The translations under genes were made by a program, and so were the position numbers. Positions 52,385 through 63,202 of a stretch of DNA of 64,000 bases are shown one piece after another. This DNA is from Siphlonurus alternatus (taxonomy: Eukaryota > Arthropoda > Insecta > Ephemeroptera > Siphlonuridae). The stretch covers positions 6,737,370-6,801,369 of the forward strand of contig OX463781.1 in assembly GCA_949825025.1 (NCBI GenBank), read 5' to 3'. A model generated the notes under the pieces. It worked only from the letters and a program-made list of their open reading frames with translations. It was not told the origin of the DNA and did no database searches. Each line of letters begins with the position of its first letter. Within the stretch, counting starts at the first letter, position 1.

Positions 52385-52452
52385 TAAACATAGCCAGCCA
52401 ACTACAAACGAGACGTCATCAAATCTCTCAACATTTCTTTTCTTTTTCGTAA
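52385..52452 (+). CDS. Hypothetical gene, exon 3 with stop (speculative model)
   Basis: An excellent acceptor (CATCCCACTCCTTCCTCAG, ending at 52384) opens onto a phase-1 frame reading NIASQLQTRRHQISQHF and ending in TAA at 52450. It would close the model begun at 49859. The acceptor sits just after CCACCAAGATGGCC, a YY1-like site. No poly-A signal is close by, which counts against it. Confidence 0.22.
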
Positions 52453-52718
52453 TGCACGGTACGCATTATTTTTTTTTGTATTATCTTGTACTAATTTATC
52501 TTGTGTTTTTGTTCTTTTCAAGAAATAGCAAAGTGGCATAATTTTTTTTAATGTTGTTTAATTAATTATGAAAGTTACTGATATGATAATTTGATTAACA
52601 ATCAAAATTATTTTTTTATAGAAAGAGGTACAAACATATTAAAATACAAGACCTTAGTTCATGTAGTCCCATTAAAAAAAATCGCGATGCCTTCCTTATC
52701 TATTTTGTCTACATTGTA

Positions 52719-52791
52719 CAGTTGTCGCCTCGGAAAATTTCCCTTTGTAGCCTTGTTAACCACCCTGCCCCTAAGAAAAACAAGAGGCATT
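52719..52791 (+). mobile_element. Partial copy of the 26750-family TA MITE
   Basis: CAGTTGTCGCCTCGGAAAAT after TA, then GTAGCCTTGTTAACCACC and CCTAAGAAAAACAAGAGG, follow the left half of the MITE at 26750-26871. The right half is absent. This is a 3'-truncated copy. Confidence 0.8.
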
Positions 52792-52799
52792 CAATTATT

Positions 52800-55700
52800 A
52801 CAATTTTTGTTTGTTTATTTTTTACTGAAATTTACTATAGAATAAGAAGAAATATAAAAAAAAAAAATATTTAAGAAATAAATTTGCATTAAATGTAAAA
52901 CGTAGTAAATTTTAGTCTCTACTATAAACATGCATAAGAAGAGCCCATAGAAAATCTTATTGGAATTTGAATGATGCAATAAAGATTCATTTTATTTTTG
53001 CAATATATATAAAAGTAAAAGATTGAACTAATTGCAATCAATTTCAATTACGATTTGCTTTGTGAAGGAATAAGGGCGGAGAATGATAGACGGAAATGGC
53101 CAATATGTCTGTCGAGAATTACAGCTTGTAGGGGAAATGAGGCAGAATAAGGAATGGCCGAGGAGCTACCAGCCTCCCTCAGACTTGCTGGTGTGCAGTG
53201 CGGGTCAGTCAGAGGTGCTGCGACGTCACAAGCCTGAGAGATCAGGCCAAATATTGTGACGTCACAAGCCTGAGAGATCAGGCCAAATATTTAGCTGGAC
53301 TTTTTATTGTTTAGCATAAACCCTCTCTTCATATAAGTATCTAAACCCACCTCTCACACAATCTTATTTTTTCAAAGACAATTTTTAGTAATGCATTGTT
53401 CACCATGCTCTGTTTATAACCATAATTAAGTGGAGACGTGGTGAAGCTAGCAAAATTGGTGAGACTGGTTGCTCCCTCAAAATATCAAAATCTACATTAT
53501 ATATATCTTTGGAGTTGTATCATCAGAAAATAATTCATGTGAAGTTCATGCTTCCCCGAGGTAAGCCATTACTTCAGCATTGAGATGTGGGTGCGTTACG
53601 TGTTACATGAATAAAATTATACCTTCGTTACATCAAAGTAAAATACTTGTTTGCTTATTTACAGGTAAATTCGATTCCTCATCATATGAGTAAAAACACT
53701 AATTATTTCTATAATATTGTTTCTGTTGTTCATTTATTTTTAATTGTTATGTATAATTTTCTATTTATTTTATATTTACTCAATGAAATATGTCAGTAAT
53801 TATACATAAGAAGATGATATAATGATGATAATAATTTCACTAAACAAACACACAAAAAAAAAAGAACCACGGTAGAATATATCTGATGACGTCATCTCAT
53901 TACCCCATGACTCGAAGTGTAAGTGTGACACCAAATGGAGAAATACTACACTAGAGAGGCTACGGGCGTGTGACAGAAATGAGTCTCTGTCTGAAAACCT
54001 CCCCAATCCATTCTACGACATACGTCACCAAGCTTCATTTCGTCGCCAAATCGAGCGGCAGTTTGAAAACTGAGGAAGACATGTGTAATATATATAAAGT
54101 GATTGATAAACATATTTCTCAACTTTTATTGGATTTCGTTTTCATAAAATATTATACCATTAAATTTTACAAATCGTGGTACTTTATTCAATAATATATT
54201 CAGTATATCAAAATATGCATATTGTTGACTTCTCTACTATTGTATTTAATGTAAAAAGTTGATTCAATGTCTAATATTTAAAAATAAATCAAATAAGAAA
54301 TATGTGACTCAAGTTTAATACACTTCCTGCTGATAAATATTTAAAAATTTTACCTGGGATTTATTCATGTAATAAATTAAAGAAAATTTCTTTTAAGTTT
54401 TATAATATTCTTGCTATTTTTTTCTTCAACATTGAGACCAGTTGAAATTTATTATATTGAACGCCTGTAATTTATGCAACTTCTTTAGCATAGCAAGCAA
54501 TGCGTGTAACTTAGCTGTTTCACAGCAATAAATATTAAGCTGTGGAAAAGTGATGAAAAAACAATACACACAGGCGTTCTGAACACAATGGCAGGTAAGA
54601 AAATAATTAATAATTTAACAGGAAATAATTTATTCGTCCACAAAAACTTCTGCAATTGAATCTCATTAATGATTTTTCTCTACAATGAATTAAATATAAA
54701 CAAAAACTTTTCTTACTATTGTATCATTTTAAATTGTTAAAACTTAAGACTTTTGAAGTAAATTTAATATTTTAAAACTGTGTGGATTGTTTTTGAGGTT
54801 TTCTAAAACACATAAATTATAAATATAATTCCTTTTATATAAGATTTATAACATTTTAAAAAAAACTTTTTAATTGAAATTAAATATTACGTAACAAATT
54901 ATTTAAAAATAAACTCAACTGAGATAAATTTGATATTATTAAGTTAATAACCCTTTACTAACAAGTTAATTTGACATAGTGAAAAAAAAATTTGAAAAAT
55001 GAGTACAAAAAAAGTTACTTGATGGGGGTAAAAACAAAAAAAAAATAGAAGTTGATGCTCTTTTTTTATTGAAGTTAATGGGGTGACAATGGATCAGCTC
55101 TGCTAGTGCTTTGAGAGAAGTGACACGACACGTGTAGAGAGAACGCACATTCCGGTGCTGAGACAAGAAGCAGTAAAGATGGAGGCACCTGTCTCGGCAG
55201 ATAAACGTCACTAGATAGATCGCCAGTTAAGTCTCACAAGACGCAGTAAAGTCGTGTGATTGGTGACCCCGTCAACACACAACAGACAACGCCATTTAGC
55301 CACCGGAATGTTTTAAAACGCTTTAAGCAATTAGTCTTAAACAACTAAAAGACGGTGATAAACTTTTCTATATAGACTTAAAATAGCATACCATCTCAAC
55401 TAAAATAAATATACATATATATTTATATATAAAAGAATAATAATGAATGATTCAACTGAAAAGAATGTTTCTTTATAAATAATTCAAGTAAGACATTAAT
55501 TAAAAACTTTATTTTTTAACACATTAAAAGTGTATAATAGTTACCTATTATATTATATATATATATATTATATATATATATATATGTTTAAAATATAATA
55601 CTTTATAAGGATATATGCTTAAAAAACATGTTGCCATATTTGTACATTATATATTTTATTTTTCCTACAGAGATTTAATTTTTACAATTAAACAATTTTT

Positions 55701-56050
55701 TTATTTTTTTTTTACATGATGCATCATCATTTTCATTGATTCATAATTTGCAATTAAATTTAATTATAAAATGTATATACATTACTAAAATTAGAATAAA
55801 ATTTTAATAAAAAACACAACAAGGTAATAAACATAATAAAGTAAACGAAGTTAACGTCTCTCTTAATTTAACATACATATATTTTGTGAAGTATAAAAAT
55901 ACATTACGTCCTCTAAATATGAAATATTTCGTTTACAAATCATAATTACGTAATGAGGACATAAAAAAAAAGCAGCTTGGGTGACATTCTGAAGGAAAAG
56001 CATAACCATATAATATTTTTTTTTTCTCTTGCTCGTGTAAGTTATTACAG
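52800..56050. other. AT-rich DNA with islands at 53.1 and 55.2 kb; no gene recognised
   Basis: Islands lie at about 53050-53280 (with a tandem CRE repeat) and 55090-55320. The second has, on the minus strand, a good acceptor (CTTCTTGTCTCAG near 55163) and an open frame but no clear donor. CRE at 53887 and CACGTG at 55129. An (AT)n lies near 55556-55585. Confidence 0.55.
53222..53291 (+). repeat. Tandem 36-bp repeat carrying a CRE-type site
   Basis: The unit starting GACGTCACAAGCCTGAGAGA and ending CAAATATT(GT) is present twice in direct tandem. The second unit has the full palindrome TGACGTCA (53257-53264); the first has CGACGTCA. The copies are identical over about 34 bases, so the duplication is recent. 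Confidence 0.92.
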
Positions 56051-56057
56051 GTACTAC

Positions 56058-56178
56058 GTTTAATTTGCATGACGGTGGAGTTTGTAACTCTTCTCTCAAA
56101 ATATAAGGCAGGTGAGATTTCTCATCGTACTTTATCAGAATTATCACGTGGAGTGGCGCAACCGAGAGAGCTGTCCAC
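56058..56178 (-). CDS. Exon-like segment in the window's longest open frame (minus strand)
   Basis: On the minus strand a superb acceptor (TTTATTTTTTTTTCAG) opens a frame that stays open for over 100 codons. The likely exon covers about 40 codons, reading WTALSVAPLHVIILIKYDEK, then a mixed LREELQTPPSCKLN, to a donor-like AAC|GTAGTA (or, three codons on, CCT|GTAATA). The part beyond is low-complexity K/Y and probably intron. It starts in phase 2 and ends in phase 0. The first third is hydrophobic and might be a membrane segment. A plus-strand block (56051-56111) ending CAG|GTGAGA overlaps it, so the strand is not certain. No family was recognised. Confidence 0.33.
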
Positions 56179-56984
56179 CTGAAAAAAAAATAAATGCGAT
56201 AACAAGACTCCCGTGTACAATCAACGACATACAATTTAGATCGCGCTGTAAAATGTAACATTTCTCGTGCTAATCTTTTCTGTCATTAATTTGATCAAAG
56301 AATTTTAATTACATTGCTATGACAGGGATGCCAATTTTTATGAATTAAATTTACTCTTACAGTGTATTGTTAACTCGTTTTTTGGAATGAAGATATTAAA
56401 AAAAAAATAAAATTAAGTGAAATTTGGGGTTTTATTTTATTTACAGATTATGATTATTACACCATTCTCTCTAGATAGGCTATATAGTAACAAATAAAAG
56501 GTGTATAAATATTACTAATTATTGCATCCATTTTGTTGAAAATAATTAATTATATTTTAATTTAATTGTCCTATATATCAATAAAGAAAATACATTCAGC
56601 TATTGTGGAACTTAAAAAAAATACATATAATTTAAAGTAAAGAATTTAATAGTATGGTAATAGGACATGATTATTGCATAAATATGAACAAAGCATAATA
56701 ATTAAAATTGTTATGGATTATGAAAGAGAAAGTAAGACACTCCCTTGAATTTTAAATATTAGCATTTGCTTGAAAGTTGATATTTAGTTAAATCAGTAAG
56801 TATAGAATTAATAAAAAGTGATAAACCTCAATATGACTGAGATTGTACTTCATTATAAATAAAATTTGTAACATTTTTTTAATATTAATGTTTATATCTC
56901 TTCACATATGGTACAGACTGCAGAAAGGGCGATTATGTTAATGTCAGTACACTCGTACAGTGCGAACACAGAAACACACTCAGC

Positions 56985-57110
56985 AATAGCTCACTTTGTG
57001 CCTGACGTGAGCCCAACACACGTGTCTGGGCAGATACGTGCACGTGTGTGCTGGTCAGCACTGCAGAGGTATAAATATGGGGGACACTTTCGCTCACTTT
57101 CATCTTCTCT
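56985..57110 (+). promoter_or_regulatory. Candidate TATA promoter with two E-boxes
   Basis: GGTATAAATATGGGGG (TATA at 57070) is followed by initiator-like TCACTTT (A57096) and TTCATCTT (A57102, 32 bases from the TATA start). Upstream are two CACGTG E-boxes (57019 and 57041), GTGACG-type half sites and CpG-rich sequence. The layout is that of a regulated RNA polymerase II promoter. The open frame crossing it (56908-57186) is therefore more likely promoter DNA than a gene. The transcript to the right is not identified. Confidence 0.42.
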
Positions 57111-58606
57111 CTGCGGTGCTATTTTTTCCATTACAAAAACAATATTTCGGTATTACCCTCACACTGGCTATAATTTAGCTAAATGAAGAACTGTAGTAAT
57201 AAAATGTCATTTAAAATTTATTACTGGCGTAAAATAAAAATAAAAGTATATTATACTCTTCTGTTAAATGAAAAAATAATGTACTTTATGTCGTAGTAAA
57301 TTTGAAAGATTTTTGTACTTATATGTTTTTATAGGCTAAAAAAAATTGTTTTATTATTTATTTTATGACTGTATTTTCTATATATAATATAGAAATTGTA
57401 TTTTAGGCAATGACACAAGTTTTGTCTTTAATCATTTTTTTTTTCTATATCCAATATAGCTCATAAAACAATAGAAACAAAAATACTGTATGATCTTGAA
57501 ACGTATGCTTACATTTATACTATACAGTATACATGCATGCTAAAAACTTGAAATGTGTAAAATACACAATTCTATTGGAGTTTTTTGGATGGAAAAAATT
57601 CATTATCAGGGATTCATTTGCATCAAGTGGGCAAAATGCTATAGATAGTTCAGTGCACGGAAAAACAAAGTGTACAATACATAATTTACTAGTTTTAATA
57701 CGATCGAAAATGTGTTTAAATAATAATTGACAAATATTTTTTTTTCAGTGCTTGTTACTACACTACGTTCTTTTGAACGTAAAAATGTATTGCATAATAT
57801 TGCACTCCACAGAAAACTTATTAGCGCATATTTCACATCAACAGCCCATAAATCTGTTCCATATAGTTGATAGTTAAATTGGTCATTAACGAAAAGTTTG
57901 AGTAGAAGTTTTATTTCCGATAAAGAATTGCGATGTAATATTTACAGCATCATTAACAATGTTTTTAGTATCAACCTCAGCCGATTGCTACAGCAGAGCT
58001 TCATTTATATTGACTGGAGAGATTTCAGATATAAAAACATTAAGTGGATGATAAGATTTCATTTTAATGTGAATATAAACTTTGTTATCTCTTCATTTTA
58101 TTTTCTTGTCTTTTTTAACGTAAAGTCAACTTCATGGGACGAATTATTGACGTCATAATTTTACTTGATTGCACAAAAATATTTCTGAAATTATCACAGG
58201 TCAAAGACATTATAATTAAGTGGAAAATTATAAAAGTATGGTAGTTACTGTATAATTTGGAATTTTACTTTGTGTGAACCAGCTGCTTAACTAAATCAAT
58301 GTTGATGATCAACGGATTGAGACGTACAGAACAATTACTAATTATGTAATTACTTTTTGTGTTTGCTGAAACTTGTTTTCAATACAACATATCCCTACTA
58401 AATTTTTCATTACAACACTTATTAACACTTTCTTGTATCTTAATTGTTTTTTATCGGATTGTTTTATCCTTTTAGTGAGTCATTCAATTCAATAAATACA
58501 ATAATTACAAAGTTAATTTTTTCGGTACATATTTTATAACAAATTAGATTTTTTTTTTTAAATTGTGGCAACCATAAAATTAAAAACTACATCCAGAAAA
58601 AGCATG

Positions 58607-58798
58607 TTATACAGAAGTAGAAGTGTAAATGGCATCTTGCACGCCATGAATGTTTTTTTGATATGATGGTCTTGAAAGTTGACTCCGACTATACATGAAA
58701 TGATAGTCAAGACTGGCACGAGAGGAAGATGTTCGAACTCTTTGTCGCGTTCCTGCAGTTTGTTCCTGATCGAGGTTTACGACTTCCATATCACAAAG
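58607..58798 (-). CDS. Possible terminal exon, minus strand, ending in a PDZ-ligand-like tail
   Basis: A very good minus-strand acceptor (TCTCTCTGTGTTTTATAG) opens directly onto 63 codons plus TAA in phase 0. The peptide is hydrophilic and of normal complexity (for example VVNLDQEQTAGTRQRVRTSS and SLDYHFMYSRSQLSRP) and ends in YTSTSV. A C-terminal S/T-x-V is the class I PDZ ligand, seen in many receptors and channels. This fits a cytoplasmic tail, but that is inference from one short motif. No poly-A signal AATAAA was found nearby. Upstream exons would lie at higher coordinates and were not identified. Confidence 0.35.
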   Translation of the reverse strand, partial: LCDMEVVNLDQEQTAGTRQRVRTSSSRASLDYHFMYSRSQLSRPSYQKNIHGVQDAIYTSTSV

Positions 58799-59219
58799 CT
58801 ATAAAACACAGAGAGACCATGAAAACCGAGCAGCAGTACCGGACCAATAGAGTCACGTCCAAACTTGGTGGAGCTCTCTCTTTGGACGGTCAAATCGAAA
58901 ACGATTCTCTTTTGTCGCCTATATAGCTTGCACATAGAGAGATGTGATAGCCTTCTACACATTGTTGTGTGGAGAACGGTCAGCAAGCAGTCATGGGAAC
59001 AGCCTCACGTTCAATGCATCACCCTTCATGATACTAGCACCCTTTTATTACACCAAAAATCTAGCTAACACTATTTCCTTATGTGTTTGGCTACCCCTGC
59101 TACGACCACAAAACTTCATTGGAAGACAAGGTTTCCAATATGTAGACCGTGTCATCACGATTGTTCACCACAAATCATTATATGATTATATTTTCAAACT
59201 AAATAGAACTTCCTAAAAT

Positions 59220-61560
59220 ATTAACCAATTTATTATTTTTTATCATAATTATAATTAAGCATCAATTCATATTTTTAAAATGTGTTTTCCTGCATGTCAC
59301 AATAAGAGGTAAAACGATAACAATAAATACGAAGTGCTTTGTTATCGCTTTACAATTTCTTTTCACCACTCTATTTTTAATCACTATATTGTTGGCCTAA
59401 TTTCAATTTTTTCCTGGGAATTAAGCTGTATGCAAGTGATAAAATTTTACAGCTTCATGTTGGAAATTGCTTTATTGGTGGTATAAAGGATATTGTGGCC
59501 ACACGCGTGACTCACACACGTCGCTTGTCTCCCACCCCAGCAGCGTCTTCCCAACGTTCTGGGTCAATTGCATGTCATGCAGGGGTGACGCAGGGGCATT
59601 TCACACACCCCAAACTTAAATCTGCACCTCGGTTCTTGGTATGATTTTTGGAATATTAACTGGAATCAATGTTGAAATTAACGCGCTGAAGAAAATATTT
59701 GACAAGTTAGTACAAAATGGTTGCAGCTAAATAACAAACAATTAAAACTAACCAATATCATTACATTGTTTATAATTAAATAACATGATATTCGGCAGCA
59801 TTTTTTCAATTACAAGACGATTAAAATAATAAAACACATTGTATTACATATGTGCATGATATTATTTGTGTATTTTTTTTTTTTTTTTTATCTTTAACCA
59901 ACTGAACTACACTTGTTTTTCTATATTTATTATAAAAAAATATGTTTATGACAATCTATTTCAATTTGAAATCCATATCTATATTCAAATATCGTGTTTT
60001 AAGGTAGTAACATAAGATAAACTTTATTACTATAACATAAAAAATAAATGAATATTATAGAAGCTGTCAATTAAAAGTTACAAGTTATAAAAGTATGGGT
60101 AACTTAATAAGATGTGCATGAGGTATAAAATTATTGATGTAACTTCTCCTAACAGATTACCAGTTTATGTCTGAAAGTCACGTCAAAAGAATATTTATTT
60201 TCACTCTTGTATTATTTTCAAGAGATATTGTCTATAAAAGGACTACAAACAATCCATTACTTCACAAGACTGACTAGCACCTACTTGTTTCTATTACCTA
60301 ATATGTACGTCATAATTTCATGATAACAATGTTGTAATATATAAATATGAACCTTATTAACTTCTGAGGTTTCTATGTAGCGAGTATAGTGCAGTTATCG
60401 TAGCGAGAGCTTCTTTATGGCACGAAACGAGAAAACATTATGATTGGTACCCTCTGGTCACGATATATTATTTTCTTTTTAAATTTCTTCCTGATTTTTT
60501 TTTTATATCAACATAATAAAGTAAAGTGAAGAAATAATAAGATACTGAAAGATTTATTATTAAGGAGAAGTAATAAGTTTATGAAAAATGTTCTTTTTGT
60601 AATTAAAAACATCCCTTTTTCAAAAATTTAAATTTTAATGAAGCTATATAGGATGTTTCAATATTAATGTTTAAAAAAATAGTGAATTTGATGCAAATGT
60701 ATGAAGAAAAGTCTTAATTTTTTTAAGAATATCTCGTGCACTTTATTAAATATTTATACTGTGTTATTTATATATTATATTATAAAAAAAAAATCATTAA
60801 ACGGAATCTAAAATATTTTTTGCAAATATTATCAGCACTTTACATGGTTTCATTGTTTTTTAAAACAAACTAAATAAAGTATTTATTCCTAAGATAGAAT
60901 ACATCAATATATAATACATTTTTAAAAAATCTGCTAACTGTCTGTGTTTCGCCATGAATGAGCATTGACCGTCCTGTGAAAGTTGATTGGGTGTCAATGC
61001 TGGCTGCCTACCTACAAGGCGATTGAGACTCAAGCGCTCGATTGATGTAATTGTAACATTTCTGTGACCATTTCTACAAATTACTTTTACCATCTGAACT
61101 TGATGATTTTATTTATATTCATTTAGCTCATCGGAAGAAAAAACAAATTTTCAACATGAAAAATTGTTGATTAACAATCACACATTGCTAAAATAAAATT
61201 GGTAAATGAAGCTGTCAAATTATTTTGGTTTTAAACGTAAACAAAAAAGATCTAAATTGAAATGTCAACAAAATTGTAATAATGTGGGGGTTTTTAAAAT
61301 CTGATCAAAGAGATTATATATAGGGGGGATGTAGAGTTGAAAATAGGGGGTAAATAAGGTGACGTTAAAATTATTATCATAGACTGAAAATTACTCATAA
61401 TATAATCTAAAATATAACATGCACCAATGCATATAATGTTAGCGTGTAATAATAAAAATAATATCATATAGTGCATACTTTATTATATTTGTGTATCTGT
61501 ATAATATATCATATTCCGTGTTCTTATTTTCTTATGTAATCTATATATTTTATAATAAAA
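59220..61560. other. AT-rich DNA; no gene recognised
   Basis: One island at 59490-59630 and one near 60950-61040. The second has a 9-bp inverted pair, AGCATTGAC (60961) with GTCAATGCT (60993). The rest is A/T-rich. Confidence 0.6.
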
Positions 61561-61610
61561 TATATAACTCTCTTTCGTGTAACATAGTACAGTTTTTATT
61601 GTTATTATAA
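61561..61610 (+). promoter_or_regulatory. Candidate core promoter of the small gene at 61611
   Basis: TATATAA starts at 61561 and the initiator-like CAGTTTT places A+1 at 61591, exactly 30 bases downstream, the canonical spacing. The ATG follows at +21. The match to the arthropod initiator TCAGTY lacks only the leading T. Confidence 0.38.
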
Positions 61611-61802
61611 ATGTCGTTGCAAAAGCGACACATTGGTTCTACAAAATTGAGTTTTCTCACTCGACATTTGTGCTGCAAACCACGCCGTGTCACGCTATAT
61701 ACGTTCGCCGCCCTCTCTGCTTGTCAACTGTCACGAACGAATGTTACACACGAAACAAAATTATTCATTGATCACGAACCCCAGCAATGCTGTCACACAT
61801 AG
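61611..61802 (+). CDS. Small hypothetical protein, 63 aa, complete unit
   Basis: ATG with context TAAATGT opens 63 codons ending in TAG, in a GC-richer block. A TATA/initiator pair lies directly upstream and AATAAA at 61867-61872 directly downstream, so promoter, frame and poly-A signal form a compact intronless unit of about 300 bases. The peptide is basic at the N-terminus (MSLQKRHIGSTKLSFLTRH), then CCKPRR, with six cysteines in all and an acidic-histidine C-terminus. An arginine-rich start could be a mitochondrial presequence, but no helix is evident. No family was recognised. A long non-coding RNA or chance are alternatives. Confidence 0.36.
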   Translation: MSLQKRHIGSTKLSFLTRHLCCKPRRVTLYTFAALSACQLSRTNVTHETKLFIDHEPQQCCHT

Positions 61803-61866
61803 ACGTACGTGATGGTAAATATATTAAAATTATTATATATATTTTTTTTTACCCTCCTATACTTCA

Positions 61867-61872
61867 AATAAA
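61867..61872 (+). terminator. AATAAA poly-A signal
   Basis: Canonical AATAAA 65 bases after the stop of the 61611 frame, followed by a T-rich stretch (CTCTTTTGACAGG). AATAAA is common by chance in AT-rich DNA, so the position is its main merit. Confidence 0.3.
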
Positions 61873-62579
61873 ATCTCTTTTGACAGGTCTATATTATATA
61901 TAGACATATTTATAAAAAATTGTATTTATTAAATTTTCATCACATTTCAATGTTGTGGTTTTATGTTGTCAAAAAAGTAATTTTAACAGATTATTTTCAA
62001 TCGACTAGATTAATTTTCTTTTTATTCAAACTTTATTCAAACTTTTTTTTGTAACCCATGTTTATAATTCTATCTCAGAGTACCTTATGGTATTACTGGT
62101 ATTAGAAAAATTTGCAAACTTAAAAAAAATCTTAGTATAAATTTTTTATAATTTATATTATAGACAAAGAATCAAAGAATTGTATTGTAATTACAAAATT
62201 GTTTACATATTTTGTCTTATCTTTTAACATAATTTTATTTATTTTAAATGTAAACAAATTTTTATTCAATTTTTGTTAAACTTAATGTTTGTATCTAAGT
62301 ACTAGAATTACTGAAATTTTTTATTGAAAAGAAAAAACATGTGCCCAGATTTTAATTTCAATTACTCTAATCTAAAGCTATATTATAAAATACACTTCAG
62401 CACAAAAATACAATCACAATTACAAAAATAAAAAATTCAGATGTGCTCATCAGAGTTTCAGTAAATTTATGATTAATCTCCCTCGTTATTAATGTTTGTT
62501 AACAACACTACGTCATTGACGCCTCGAGTCATAGTGTTTGAAGTAAATTGCCAGCTGGCTTTTGTCTGGCTTTGTGCAG

Positions 62580-62798
62580 GAGGATGCCGTGACCGGTGCT
62601 CACTGGCCGTATATTACCTCGGTGTTTTTTGTAATGAGGAGGAGCCACACCTTGGCCGGACTTGTTGTGAATCAAGTTAATGGCACTTTACCATGCAATC
62701 ATCCACATGGATTGCCTTCACATCAAACCCAGCTCCTCAAAGTTATAACGAAGATAAGTACATTATTTTATACTATCATTAAACTAACAGTAATTTAA
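62580..62798 (+). CDS. Exon-like segment, plus strand, with a very strong acceptor
   Basis: The acceptor (GGCTTTTGTCTGGCTTTGTGCAG, shown in part: CTGGCTTTGTGCAG) opens two frames. Phase 0 runs 72 codons to a TAA, reading EDAVTGAHWPYITSVFFVMR and onward, with a hydrophobic middle and a histidine-rich segment. The other frame reads GCRDRCSLAVYYLGVFCNEE and then GRTCCESS before TAA, with six cysteines spaced like a small disulfide domain. The two cannot be separated without homology. No strong donor follows, so it would be a terminal exon; AATAAA occurs near 62874. No family was recognised. Confidence 0.35.
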   Translation, partial: EDAVTGAHWPYITSVFFVMRRSHTLAGLVVNQVNGTLPCNHPHGLPSHQTQLLKVITKISTLFYTIIKLTVI

Positions 62799-63202
62799 AT
62801 ATGGGTGTATAATATATTATTAGGAAAGTTGAAATCAAATCACTCTTTTTTTATTATAAATGATGTGATAAAATAAATCAAATAAGTAGATGCTATATTA
62901 TAGATATAGAAAATGTCAAATTATAACATTGTGAAACTATTCATGAAAAAAATATTACTTGTAATAACAAATTTAATGAAATGCGTGTGCCATGCTTTGT
63001 CTTTTGTCAAAAAGTATTGCATTTTCTGCAAACATTCAAAAGCTTCTACTGTATTATCATATAAATAGATAGATCTACGTCGACAAAGATGATTGTCAAA
63101 TAATAGCAGCATGATCTAAACGTTTGGTGTCCACCTTACAGTTTTTTGTAATGTAACATTCACGTCCATTAGGTCCATATTTCTATGATTAAACCTTGGT
63201 AG

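Noticed and set aside
56908..57186. 92-codon plus-strand frame
   Set aside because: The block is better explained as a promoter (E-boxes, TATA, initiator); no upstream signals for translation.
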